A stretch of DNA of 64,000 nt from an uncultured Bacteroidales bacterium. GTDB taxonomy: Bacteria; Bacteroidota; Bacteroidia; Bacteroidales; FEN-979. Within the stretch, counting starts at the first letter, position 1. Every line of letters begins with the position of its first letter. The notes under the pieces are model-generated. The model had not been told where the DNA came from. It was given only the letters and a program-made list of their open reading frames with translations, and searched no databases. Below, piece by piece: positions 24,801 to 32,727 of the stretch. The stretch spans positions 62,001 through 126,000 of the forward strand of contig CAISRB010000015.1 in the NCBI GenBank assembly GCA_903887775.1, written 5' to 3'. The position numbers and the translations under genes were made by a program.

Positions 24801-24947
24801 AAAATGCGTGCAGAAAACGGGGGAAGCGGTACTGTATTTTCACTGGCAGTCAGCGATAATAAATCCTGTTAATAAGCGTTAACAACTTACCTTTTACAGA
24901 CCGGCGTTTACTCCTTCTTTTTATTAATATTGCAATTCATAAAAAAT

Positions 24948-25604
24948 GTGAAGAAGCTCATTTATATACCTATTGTTCATAACCGGGCTGATTTAGGATC
25001 GCTTGGTTCTCAATTATCATTGGAAGGTGAACGTAAATACGGGGCCTCTGCCTGGCAGCACCATCTGGAAGAGGTTGATAGATCATGGGATGAGATTGAA
25101 ATTGCAATTTTTAAACAACTTAAAAAATCCTCATTTGATAAAATCAGAATATACCAGGACGGATTACCCGTTGTCAACGAAATCGGGATTAAAATTGTTA
25201 AAGATGCTGCTGAAAATGGGAGTAAGAACTATCTGATCATTGACAACCTGCTTACCAGGGGCGCAAAACTTGAAATCGCTGAGAACAAAGAGTTCTTATT
25301 AAAAGAGTATTACCTTCTGTCGGATATAAAAAAAGCGGAAACACCTGAAAAACAACTCGAAGCCTATCTTATATATGAGAAAATGTCCCGGGAATTGCTG
25401 AAAATGCGGGATGATTTTATTGCAAATCAAATAAATGAAACACTTCAGGATGGAGAAGTTGGAATTGCATTTTTTGGCGCTGCTCACACTGTGCTGAATA
25501 AATTAAAAAAAGATATAAAAGTAGCTGTAATTCAGATGTTTGTTGATGAAATATCTGTAAGTTTAGTTAACAAAAACGAGCATAGCCAAAAACCCGAAAA
25601 ATGA
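24948..25604 (+). CDS. Protein of unknown function divergent from gvpA
   Basis: A 218-residue cytosolic protein from the GTG at 24948 (KKLIYIPIVHNRADLGSLGS); a TTG at 24930 would add six residues. The order of segments is IYIPIVHN, KIRIYQDGLPVVNEIG, RGAKLEIAENKEFLLKEYYL and GIAFFGAAHTVLNKL. The conserved His, Asp and Glu positions hint at an enzyme, but I cannot name a family. It overlaps the next gene as ATGA. Lying between the gvp operon and its presumed regulators, it may belong to the same function. Confidence 0.8.
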   Translation: MKKLIYIPIVHNRADLGSLGSQLSLEGERKYGASAWQHHLEEVDRSWDEIEIAIFKQLKKSSFDKIRIYQDGLPVVNEIGIKIVKDAAENGSKNYLIIDNLLTRGAKLEIAENKEFLLKEYYLLSDIKKAETPEKQLEAYLIYEKMSRELLKMRDDFIANQINETLQDGEVGIAFFGAAHTVLNKLKKDIKVAVIQMFVDEISVSLVNKNEHSQKPEK

Positions 25605-26269
25605 AAGTACGAGGCATTCCACCGTTAACATCAACCGGAAGAAACAGAAGAGCGACACCTGCACCTCTCAATGGATTGGCGCATATGTCGCTGGGCAGGT
25701 ACATGTCGGAAATGGCCAGGCATCAGAGAAAAGAAGAAGCTGCTGAATCCTGGAGTGTTCCCAAATATTCAAGACCGGATGTCAACAGAAAACATTTAAA
25801 GCAAAAAACTGTGCCTGTTATCTATAGTATTGACCATAAGATAACATGCATAGTTAAAATGCATAATGATTATAATGAGGAAGGTGATTTTGCGATATCA
25901 CTTCGCTTTCATGGAATAAAATTCGCAAGTGAGATTGTCAGCACCTGTTTTGATGAAGCCCGGCATCGTTGTTTCCTGATACCTGTTTACTACAGCGATA
26001 AAGCAAAGGAATCATCTTTATTTTTAACGACCATAGGAGATATTTTTGAATTTGAAGTAGTCCTGGATATTAATGATTGCTGCGTCAGCGATTGTTTTCT
26101 GGGACATACTAAAAAGGCTATTTTGAAAAACGGAGAAAAAGAATTCTGCTTCAACCGCTTGTTCCGCGATGAAGCATATATCCCTGAATTATTACAAAAG
26201 TATGATCCCCTGAGTATGAATGCTATAATAAAAGATAGTAACGTCATCGTCACTTACAATAGAAAATAG
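25601..26269 (+). CDS. Protein of unknown function, coupled to the 24948 gene
   Basis: A 222-residue protein. The N-terminal 75 residues are basic and probably disordered (GIPPLTSTGRNRRATPAP). Residues 80-222 are predicted beta-rich (AISLRFHGIKFASEIVSTC, FLIPVYYSDKAKESSLFL) with four or more cysteines (CCVSDC). No signal peptide or membrane helix is seen. Start and upstream stop overlap as ATGA. It converges on the response-regulator gene with a 15-bp gap. Function unknown. Confidence 0.75.
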   Translation: MKVRGIPPLTSTGRNRRATPAPLNGLAHMSLGRYMSEMARHQRKEEAAESWSVPKYSRPDVNRKHLKQKTVPVIYSIDHKITCIVKMHNDYNEEGDFAISLRFHGIKFASEIVSTCFDEARHRCFLIPVYYSDKAKESSLFLTTIGDIFEFEVVLDINDCCVSDCFLGHTKKAILKNGEKEFCFNRLFRDEAYIPELLQKYDPLSMNAIIKDSNVIVTYNRK

Positions 26270-26284
26270 AATGGTGAAAAAGTG

Positions 26285-27676
26285 TTACTCTTCATCCTTA
26301 TCATTCGAGATATTGTATTTTTTCATTTTCCTGCTTAACGCGTCCCGGTGTATCCCAAGTGCATCAGAGGCTGCCTGCTGATTAAATCTGGACCTTTTAA
26401 GTGCTTTTTCTATCAGGCTGCGTTCATTAATTTTCAGGTTGAACGAATCTGTTTGGTCCTCCCGATTCGAATTTCGATGGATGGTGACAGGGAAGTCTTT
26501 TATTCCGAGCATGCTTCCTTTACATAAAATGATGGCCCTTTCAGTCATATTTCTCAATTCCCTGACATTGCCCGGGAAATCATATTTCAGGAGAGTGGTA
26601 AAGACCTCCCCGGCGACCCGGAGATTTGGTTTATTAAATCTCGTTGAATAGACTTCAACAAAATGGGCCAGCAGAGGCTTGATATCTTCAGGTCTTTCGC
26701 GGAGGGCAGGAATATGAATATGAAGGGTATTTAGCCGGTGAAGCAGGTCCAGCCTGAATTTCTTCTTCTCCACACCTTTATTAATATCATGGTTGGTTGC
26801 AGAAATGATCCTGAAATCTGTACGGATCTGGTTTGTATCGCCGACCCTGGTTATCACTTTCTCCTCAGTGGCGCGTAGAATCTTCGCCTGGAGGCTCAAC
26901 GGCATATCGGCGATTTCATCAAGAAACAAAGTGCCCTGGTCACATACTTCAAAGAAGCCCATTTTATCGGCAATGGCACCGGTAAAGGAACCCTTCTTAT
27001 GACCAAAGAATTCGCTTTCCAAAAGTGATTCCGTAATAGCGCTGCTGTTAACTGCACAAAAAATATGATCTTTCCGGGAGCTGGAATAATGAATTATTCT
27101 GGCTATGTTTTCTTTCCCGGTGCCGCTTTCACCGGTGATCAGCACATTAGCCTCGGGGTAATTGGCTGCAGTGATAGCTTGTTCAAATACCTCCAGAATC
27201 TGATGACTTACACCAATAAACTGCCGGTCGATCTTTTCTTCCAGTGTTTTTGAGATCAGTGAGTTCCTTTCTTCCATCCTCTTCAGTTTCCGGTGCAGCT
27301 GAAGGTATTTCTGGGTACGCTCAATGGCGATCTGAATGTCAATATACCTGAAAGGTTTACGTAAATAATCGAATGCACCGAGCCGCATGGCTTTGATTAC
27401 CGTATCCATGTCACCATGAGCCGAAATAATGATTACTTCCATGTTCGGGTACTGAGATTTAACCTCTTTCAGAATATCGAGGCCATTCACACCGGGCAAA
27501 CGAACGTCGAGAATCAGCAGGTCGATTTCATTTTTTTGCATAATCCTCTTCCCTTCCTCCGCCGTATTGGCCTCAAAAGATTCATAGTCTGAACCTTGAA
27601 AAAAACCACTCAATTCTTCCGTGAATTGCTTCTCATCATCAAGGATCAGGATTTTTATTTTATCTAATACAGCCAT
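26285..27676 (-). CDS. Sigma-54-dependent response regulator (NtrC family)
   Basis: A 463-residue transcription activator from the ATG at 27676. The receiver domain (1-120) has the acidic pair DDE and the phospho-acceptor Asp57 in LLILDVRLPG. The AAA+ domain has Walker A GESGTGKE, the sigma-54 contact loop as GSFTGA (usual form GAFTGA) and Walker B LFLDEIAD. A Fis-type HTH closes the protein (QQAASDALGIHRDALSRKMK). A longer frame to 27748 would overlap the kinase gene and lacks homology at its start. It forms a pair with the kinase and is the likely activator of the gvpA promoter. Confidence 0.93.
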   Translation of the reverse strand: MAVLDKIKILILDDEKQFTEELSGFFQGSDYESFEANTAEEGKRIMQKNEIDLLILDVRLPGVNGLDILKEVKSQYPNMEVIIISAHGDMDTVIKAMRLGAFDYLRKPFRYIDIQIAIERTQKYLQLHRKLKRMEERNSLISKTLEEKIDRQFIGVSHQILEVFEQAITAANYPEANVLITGESGTGKENIARIIHYSSSRKDHIFCAVNSSAITESLLESEFFGHKKGSFTGAIADKMGFFEVCDQGTLFLDEIADMPLSLQAKILRATEEKVITRVGDTNQIRTDFRIISATNHDINKGVEKKKFRLDLLHRLNTLHIHIPALRERPEDIKPLLAHFVEVYSTRFNKPNLRVAGEVFTTLLKYDFPGNVRELRNMTERAIILCKGSMLGIKDFPVTIHRNSNREDQTDSFNLKINERSLIEKALKRSRFNQQAASDALGIHRDALSRKMKKYNISNDKDEE

Positions 27677-27677
27677 T

Positions 27678-30356
27678 TTATTTTTTTGTTTGAATATCAA
27701 GAGCCAGTCTGATTTTCGTTCCATTCGGGCGTTCACTTGTGATATCAATGGTTCCGTCCATTTCCTTTATGATCTGATAACAAATCGATAATCCCAGTCC
27801 GGTCCCCTGTCCTTCATCTTTTGTCGTATAAAAAGGAAGCATTATATTATTGATATCGTCGTTGTTGATGCCAAAACCATTATCTGTCACTTCAACAATT
27901 ATCGAATGATCTTCCTTATAAGAGTTGATCCCGATGTTCATTTCAGAAAATTCAGGGAGTTTGTTTTTCTTCTCAAGAACAGCATCTTTGGCATTGACCA
28001 GCAGATTGACGATAACCTGCTCAAATTTATAAGTGTTACCAAATATCTGCGGAATTTGTTTACTTAGCTGAAGGTTCAGGTTTATACCGATGTGTTTAAA
28101 TTGTTCGGAAATCATTGAAACAGCATTTCTGATGCTTGAATTAATATCGAAGGCGGTTGGTACGTAATCGTCATGGCTTCTCGAAAACGCCCTGATGTGA
28201 TCTATTATATTTCTCATCCGGGTTATATTCTCGAAAATTTTATCGGATTTACTCTTAAGGAACTTGATATCGATAGTTTCTGTCCTGCTGGTCTCGAATA
28301 ACATTTTATCCATGACCATTGAAATAATATTTAAAGGCTGGTTGATTTCATGTGCAATACCTGATGCCATCTCTCCCAGGTTTGCCATACGGTCAGCATG
28401 GATCTGCTTTGCTTCCATTTTCTGGCGATGCGAAATATCGCGGATGATAATCATATATGATAAAGGTTCTCCATTCGGGTCCTGTATTAAAGTGACACTG
28501 ATTTCGGCAGCAAATAAAGATTGGTTTTTCTTTCTGATTTTTAATCCGATATTTTGCGCAAGACCTTCATTCATTGTCTTTTCAATTATTTCGGTGATCG
28601 TATTTTTTTCGTCAGATGTGACGAATCGGAAAAAATCTTTACCTACCAGGTCATCTCTGTTATCGGCGCCAAATAACTCAAGCCCGATCTCAGAGGCTTC
28701 AGTAATAATGCCTTTCATGTCGATTAATAAAATGCCATCGGGTGAAGCATTAAGCATTGTTTTGTATTTTTCTTCGCTTACTTTCATTGCCTGCTCTGCT
28801 ACCTTGCGTTCAGTGATGTTGCGGATAGTGTTCTGAATGCCAAGTACCATATCATTTACCCTGACCAGTTTAGCAGAGTGGGACACCCACCTTATTGCTC
28901 CCTGGTCATCAAGTATACGATATTCGAATTCCCGGAGATCCAGATCCTTTTGGAAGACTTGTTCCCAGACTGCCTGACACTTCTCTGCATCGTCGGGATA
29001 TATGATGTCGGGCATTTGTTTCCCCATAAATTTGTCGTTCGGATATCCTACAACATTTTCACACTGAGGGCTGACAAAATTAACAATGCCATTTGCATCT
29101 GTTATGATGGTTAGTTCGATGCTGTTATACACCACGGACCTGAACAATTCCTCACTTTTTTGCAGTGCGTCTTCGGATTGTCTGCGTTTCGTGATGTCGC
29201 TGAGGAAATTTAACGTGGCTGGTTTGCCTTGCCATACAATCAAAGCCGCATTGATTTCCACCCACTTGACAACACCATCACGGGTAACCATCCTGAAGGC
29301 ATACCGGGGGTGTACCACCTCGTTTGCGATCCGTCGCATATGATTATCAACAACCATAGCGCGATCATCGGGGTGGATGTATTGGGGAAATGGGCTATCA
29401 ATGAGGTCCTGTTCCGAATACCCTTCCAACAGGCTAACAGCCATATGATTGAGAAACTTGATCAGACCGTCTTGTGCGACTATAACTGATTCATGAGTGG
29501 TGTCTATCAGCAAGCGGTACTCCTTTTCGCTCTTCAGCAGCGATTCTTCCATCACTTTCTCCTCGGTGATATCTTTAGCAAAACCAAGAAATCGTGTTTC
29601 TGAAAGTCTCACAGCATCAACAGTCCACCAGCGTGCAGTTCCGTTTTTATGCCGAAACATCATATTTGCTTTTGATGCACCGGTTTTCACCACCTTTCTG
29701 AAGTGAGCCAGACCATCCTTTAGTGATTGTTGCGAAAGGATATCAGTAATCGACATAGTTAACAATTTCTCCTTCGAATATCCTGTTATCACGATTGCTG
29801 CTTCATTTACCTCGATGAATCTTCCGGTTTCATCTATAATAAAAACACCATCCGGGGCATTGTGAATGTAACTCCTGTATTTTGCCTCACTCTTTTTAAG
29901 GGCAGCATTTACCCTGATTAATTCATTGGCGGATTTTTTCAGCAGAGCTGCATCCTTGATTATAGTCTGTTTCTGAAGGGAAAGATCAATAAACACCTGT
30001 ATTTTATTCAGCAGGATATGGTTATTGACAGGTTTAACAATATAATCGACGGCCCCGAATTGATATCCTTCGACTACCTGCGCTTCAGTTACATGGCTGG
30101 CTGTCAGAAAAATGATGGGAACCTTTTCATCCTGTCGTTCTTCATTTATTTTCACTGCAAGTTCGTAGCCGCTCATACCCGGCATGCGAACGTCTATAAT
30201 TGCCACTGCCAGGTCAATCCCCCTGATTTTTTCAAGTGCCTCGTAACCGGAAAGAGCCTGTATGAGGTTTGCTTCCGTTTTCCCGAGTATGCTTTCAAGG
30301 AGAACCAGGTTTTCCTCCGAATCATCGACAATAAGCAGATTGGGCTGATGTTTCAT
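27678..30356 (-). CDS. Multi-PAS sensor histidine kinase with N-terminal receiver
   Basis: An 892-residue cytosolic kinase. An N-terminal receiver has Asp55 in VAIIDVRMPG. Four PAS domains follow; their starts include KYRSYIHNAPDGVFII, EYRLLIDTTHESVIVA, LFRSVVYNSIELTIIT and KYKTMLNASPDGILLI. The HisKA H-box is GIAHEINQPLN. The ATPase domain has VIVNLLVNAKDAV (N box), VTDNGFGI (G1) and GQGTGLGLSI (G2). There is no membrane segment, so the signal is internal, perhaps redox, oxygen or light through a PAS cofactor. Its stop is 1 bp before the regulator ATG. Confidence 0.93.
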   Translation of the reverse strand: MKHQPNLLIVDDSEENLVLLESILGKTEANLIQALSGYEALEKIRGIDLAVAIIDVRMPGMSGYELAVKINEERQDEKVPIIFLTASHVTEAQVVEGYQFGAVDYIVKPVNNHILLNKIQVFIDLSLQKQTIIKDAALLKKSANELIRVNAALKKSEAKYRSYIHNAPDGVFIIDETGRFIEVNEAAIVITGYSKEKLLTMSITDILSQQSLKDGLAHFRKVVKTGASKANMMFRHKNGTARWWTVDAVRLSETRFLGFAKDITEEKVMEESLLKSEKEYRLLIDTTHESVIVAQDGLIKFLNHMAVSLLEGYSEQDLIDSPFPQYIHPDDRAMVVDNHMRRIANEVVHPRYAFRMVTRDGVVKWVEINAALIVWQGKPATLNFLSDITKRRQSEDALQKSEELFRSVVYNSIELTIITDANGIVNFVSPQCENVVGYPNDKFMGKQMPDIIYPDDAEKCQAVWEQVFQKDLDLREFEYRILDDQGAIRWVSHSAKLVRVNDMVLGIQNTIRNITERKVAEQAMKVSEEKYKTMLNASPDGILLIDMKGIITEASEIGLELFGADNRDDLVGKDFFRFVTSDEKNTITEIIEKTMNEGLAQNIGLKIRKKNQSLFAAEISVTLIQDPNGEPLSYMIIIRDISHRQKMEAKQIHADRMANLGEMASGIAHEINQPLNIISMVMDKMLFETSRTETIDIKFLKSKSDKIFENITRMRNIIDHIRAFSRSHDDYVPTAFDINSSIRNAVSMISEQFKHIGINLNLQLSKQIPQIFGNTYKFEQVIVNLLVNAKDAVLEKKNKLPEFSEMNIGINSYKEDHSIIVEVTDNGFGINNDDINNIMLPFYTTKDEGQGTGLGLSICYQIIKEMDGTIDITSERPNGTKIRLALDIQTKK

Positions 30357-30364
30357 AAATCTTT

Positions 30365-30386
30365 CGAATTAGTTTTGTATAATTCG
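30365..30386. promoter_or_regulatory. Inverted repeat just upstream of the sensor kinase gene
   Basis: CGAATTA and TAATTCG, 7-bp arms with an 8-bp spacer, lie 9 bp upstream of the kinase ATG and 23 bp past the glycosyltransferase stop. There is no T-run on either side, so an operator or RNA stem at the ribosome entry site is more likely than a terminator. Confidence 0.35.
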
Positions 30387-30408
30387 GGGAATAACAACAA
30401 TATATTAC

Positions 30409-31278
30409 TCAGATTATTCTATAGTTTTTGTATTCCCCGATGCGCCAACCCGTCAGGTTTTCGATGCACTGAAGGACTTTCTTTACCTGTGAAAGCCTGT
30501 TTTTGCGGGGGTCAGGGTGAAAATCCCAGTTTTTTGATTCGATACGATTTTTCATAACCTGCGGATGACTACCCGTGAATTTCTTCAGGCCGCCAACAAC
30601 GGTATAATCGAATTCCTGTTTAACAGTAACATTATGTTTCAACCATTCATCATCATGCCAGTGTCGTTGGAATGATTCCTGCTTCGTTTGCTGTATGCCT
30701 GGTGATTTAACCCATCCATAATGGTAAATCCAAGCTTCCAGGGGCTTTACATTCAGTTTCCTTCCGTCTTTGCGAAAGCCCTGGGCGTCCTTGTATGATC
30801 TGATACCCGCTTGTTTTCTTATTATCCTCACTTCACGCCGGTACCAGTCCCGTGAACTGGCAGTATAATCATAAGACCCGAAGAAATGCAGGTAATTGAA
30901 CAACAGGCCTTCCACACGCTGATCATCCTTCCATTCTTCCATCGCAGACTGAATTACGGGCAGGTATCTCTCATGGACCACCTCATCCGCCTGAATATAA
31001 AAAGCCCAGTCACTATTGCCGGATACCGCATCCAGGGCTTTGTTGGTCTCCCCGGCAAGTACACTTCCTCCGGCCCTCAGGCTGTCGTCCCATAATGTAT
31101 CGATGATACGTATTTTTGAAGGATCAACAGAAGCAATGAGTTCGCGGGTATTGTCATCGGAATTCCCTGCAGCTACTACAAATTCGTCACAAAGAGGCAG
31201 AATGGAACGTATAGCTTCTGTAACGGGATAACCAAATTTTACTGCATTTCTTACAAAGGTGAACCCGCTGACTTTCAT
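30409..31278 (-). CDS. Glycosyltransferase, GT-A (family 2-like)
   Basis: A 289-residue cytosolic enzyme. It starts MKVSGFTFVRNAVKFGYPVT, with the nucleotide-sugar fold's first strand, FVVAAGNSDDNTRELI, and a metal-binding acid region at WAFYIQADEVVHERYL (QADE in place of the usual DxD). Such proteins add sugars to surface glycans. It starts 1 bp after the purB stop, so it may be cotranscribed. Acceptor unknown. Confidence 0.83.
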   Translation of the reverse strand: MKVSGFTFVRNAVKFGYPVTEAIRSILPLCDEFVVAAGNSDDNTRELIASVDPSKIRIIDTLWDDSLRAGGSVLAGETNKALDAVSGNSDWAFYIQADEVVHERYLPVIQSAMEEWKDDQRVEGLLFNYLHFFGSYDYTASSRDWYRREVRIIRKQAGIRSYKDAQGFRKDGRKLNVKPLEAWIYHYGWVKSPGIQQTKQESFQRHWHDDEWLKHNVTVKQEFDYTVVGGLKKFTGSHPQVMKNRIESKNWDFHPDPRKNRLSQVKKVLQCIENLTGWRIGEYKNYRII

Positions 31279-31279
31279 T

Positions 31280-32629
31280 TTAAATTGAGATAATACCGGT
31301 ATAATTCTCAGGGCTGATCTTCTTCAGCTCGCTTTTAACCTTTTTACTCACTTTCAGCTTGTCAATAAACTTGTGCAATACAGCCTGGCTGATATGTTCG
31401 TTACCCCTGGTAAGGTCTTTCAGGGCTTCATAGGGGTCAGGGTATTTTTCCCGTCTGAGGATGGTCTGTATTGCTTCCGAAACGACGGCCCAGTTGTTCT
31501 CAAGGTCATCGCGGAGTTTCTTCTCGTTAAGTATCAGTTTGTCCAGGCCTTTCAGAAGGGAGCTGAAGCCAATGACCGAATGAGCGAAAGGGATGCCAAT
31601 GTTCCTGATCACAGTCGAATCGGTAAGGTCTCTCTGGAGCCGGCTTATTGGCAGCTTAGACGAAAGGTGTTCAAAGATGGCATTGGCAAACCCAAGGTTC
31701 CCTTCGGAATTCTCGAAATCAATGGGATTGACTTTATGAGGCATCGTGGATGAACCGGTTTCGCCTTTCTTTATTTTCTGTTTGAAATATTCCATTGAGA
31801 TATATGCCCAGATGTCGCGGTCGAGATCAATAAGTATGGTGTTGATCCTTTTAAGGTTGTCGAAAAATGCCGCCAGGCTGTCATAATGCTCGATCTGAGT
31901 GGTTGTTTTCTGTCGTTTGAGGCCAAAGGTCTTATCAAGGAAGTTGTCGGCGAAGCTGTTCCAGTCTATTTTGGGGTAGGCTGCCTTATGGGCATTGAAA
32001 TTACCTGTAGCTCCTCCGAATTTCCCTTCGAACCTGAGCGATCCGAGTAAGGCTATCTGGGCTGCCAGCCTTTCGGCAAACACATAAAACTCCTTGCCAA
32101 CGGTAGTCGGGGAGGCAGGCTGCCCATGTGTATGAGCCATCATCGGAATGGTTTTCCATTCCTGGGAACGTGCATAAAGCACGTTGAAGATCTCTTCAAG
32201 CATTGGAAGGTAAACTTCTGCAAAGGCATCCCGTGTAGCCATGGGGAAAGCCGTGTTATTCACATCCTGGGAGGTCAGGCCGAAATGAATAAATCCGGTA
32301 TACTCCGAAAGCCCGAGCTTCTCAAATTTTTCTTTCAGGAAATATTCAATGGCTTTGACATCATGGTTGGTTTCCTTTTCAATCTCCTTGATCCTGATCA
32401 CATCAGCTTCGCTGAACTGTCCGGAGATCTGCCGCAATTTCGAGAAAACGTTCTTGCCGATGCCGCTGAGCTGGGGCAATGGTATTTTGCAAAGTGCGAT
32501 AAAATACTCGACCTCAGTTACAACACGGTATTGAATGATAGCAGCTTCAGAAAAGTATTCTGACAGTTTTTCGGTAACTTTCCTGTATCTTCCGTCAACA
32601 GGTGAAATTGCATAAAGGGAGGGGTCCAT
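31280..32629 (-). CDS. purB: Adenylosuccinate lyase
   Basis: A 449-residue fumarase-superfamily enzyme that acts twice in purine synthesis, cleaving SAICAR and adenylosuccinate. It has the signature loop GSSTMPHKVNPIDFENSEGN with the catalytic serine, the segments MAHTHGQPASPTTVGKE and IHFGLTSQDVNNTA, and the start LYAISPVDGRYR. The length is normal. Confidence 0.97.
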   Translation of the reverse strand: MDPSLYAISPVDGRYRKVTEKLSEYFSEAAIIQYRVVTEVEYFIALCKIPLPQLSGIGKNVFSKLRQISGQFSEADVIRIKEIEKETNHDVKAIEYFLKEKFEKLGLSEYTGFIHFGLTSQDVNNTAFPMATRDAFAEVYLPMLEEIFNVLYARSQEWKTIPMMAHTHGQPASPTTVGKEFYVFAERLAAQIALLGSLRFEGKFGGATGNFNAHKAAYPKIDWNSFADNFLDKTFGLKRQKTTTQIEHYDSLAAFFDNLKRINTILIDLDRDIWAYISMEYFKQKIKKGETGSSTMPHKVNPIDFENSEGNLGFANAIFEHLSSKLPISRLQRDLTDSTVIRNIGIPFAHSVIGFSSLLKGLDKLILNEKKLRDDLENNWAVVSEAIQTILRREKYPDPYEALKDLTRGNEHISQAVLHKFIDKLKVSKKVKSELKKISPENYTGIISI

Positions 32630-32697
32630 GATACAATGCGTTCAGGTTAATTATTATACGAAAGTACGAATTCTTAAGCAAATTTGATAATCTCTGT

Positions 32698-32705
32698 TAT
32701 CTTTG
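32698..32705 (+). promoter_or_regulatory. Bacteroidota -7 element upstream of the T9SS gene
   Basis: A perfect TAnnTTTG match (TATCTTTG) lies 22 bp before the TTG start at 32728. No good -33 TTTG is found at the right distance. Confidence 0.4.
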
Positions 32706-32727
32706 CGCTCGCAAAACCCCTAAACAC

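Larger units (their letters stand above)
24552..24947. other. gvpA / divergent-gene control region (no gene)
   Basis: A 396-bp intergenic stretch separating gvpA (minus) from the unknown gene at 24948 (plus). It holds the gvpA leader and Shine-Dalgarno, a sigma-54-type promoter at 24628-24644, and an inverted repeat at 24787-24800. I see no convincing ORF and no clear TAnnTTTG promoter for either direction. Confidence 0.8.

Noticed and set aside
24661-24872. 68-residue plus-strand frame in the gvpA control region
   Set aside because: Composition is A+T runs with no domain, and it overlaps the putative activator site.
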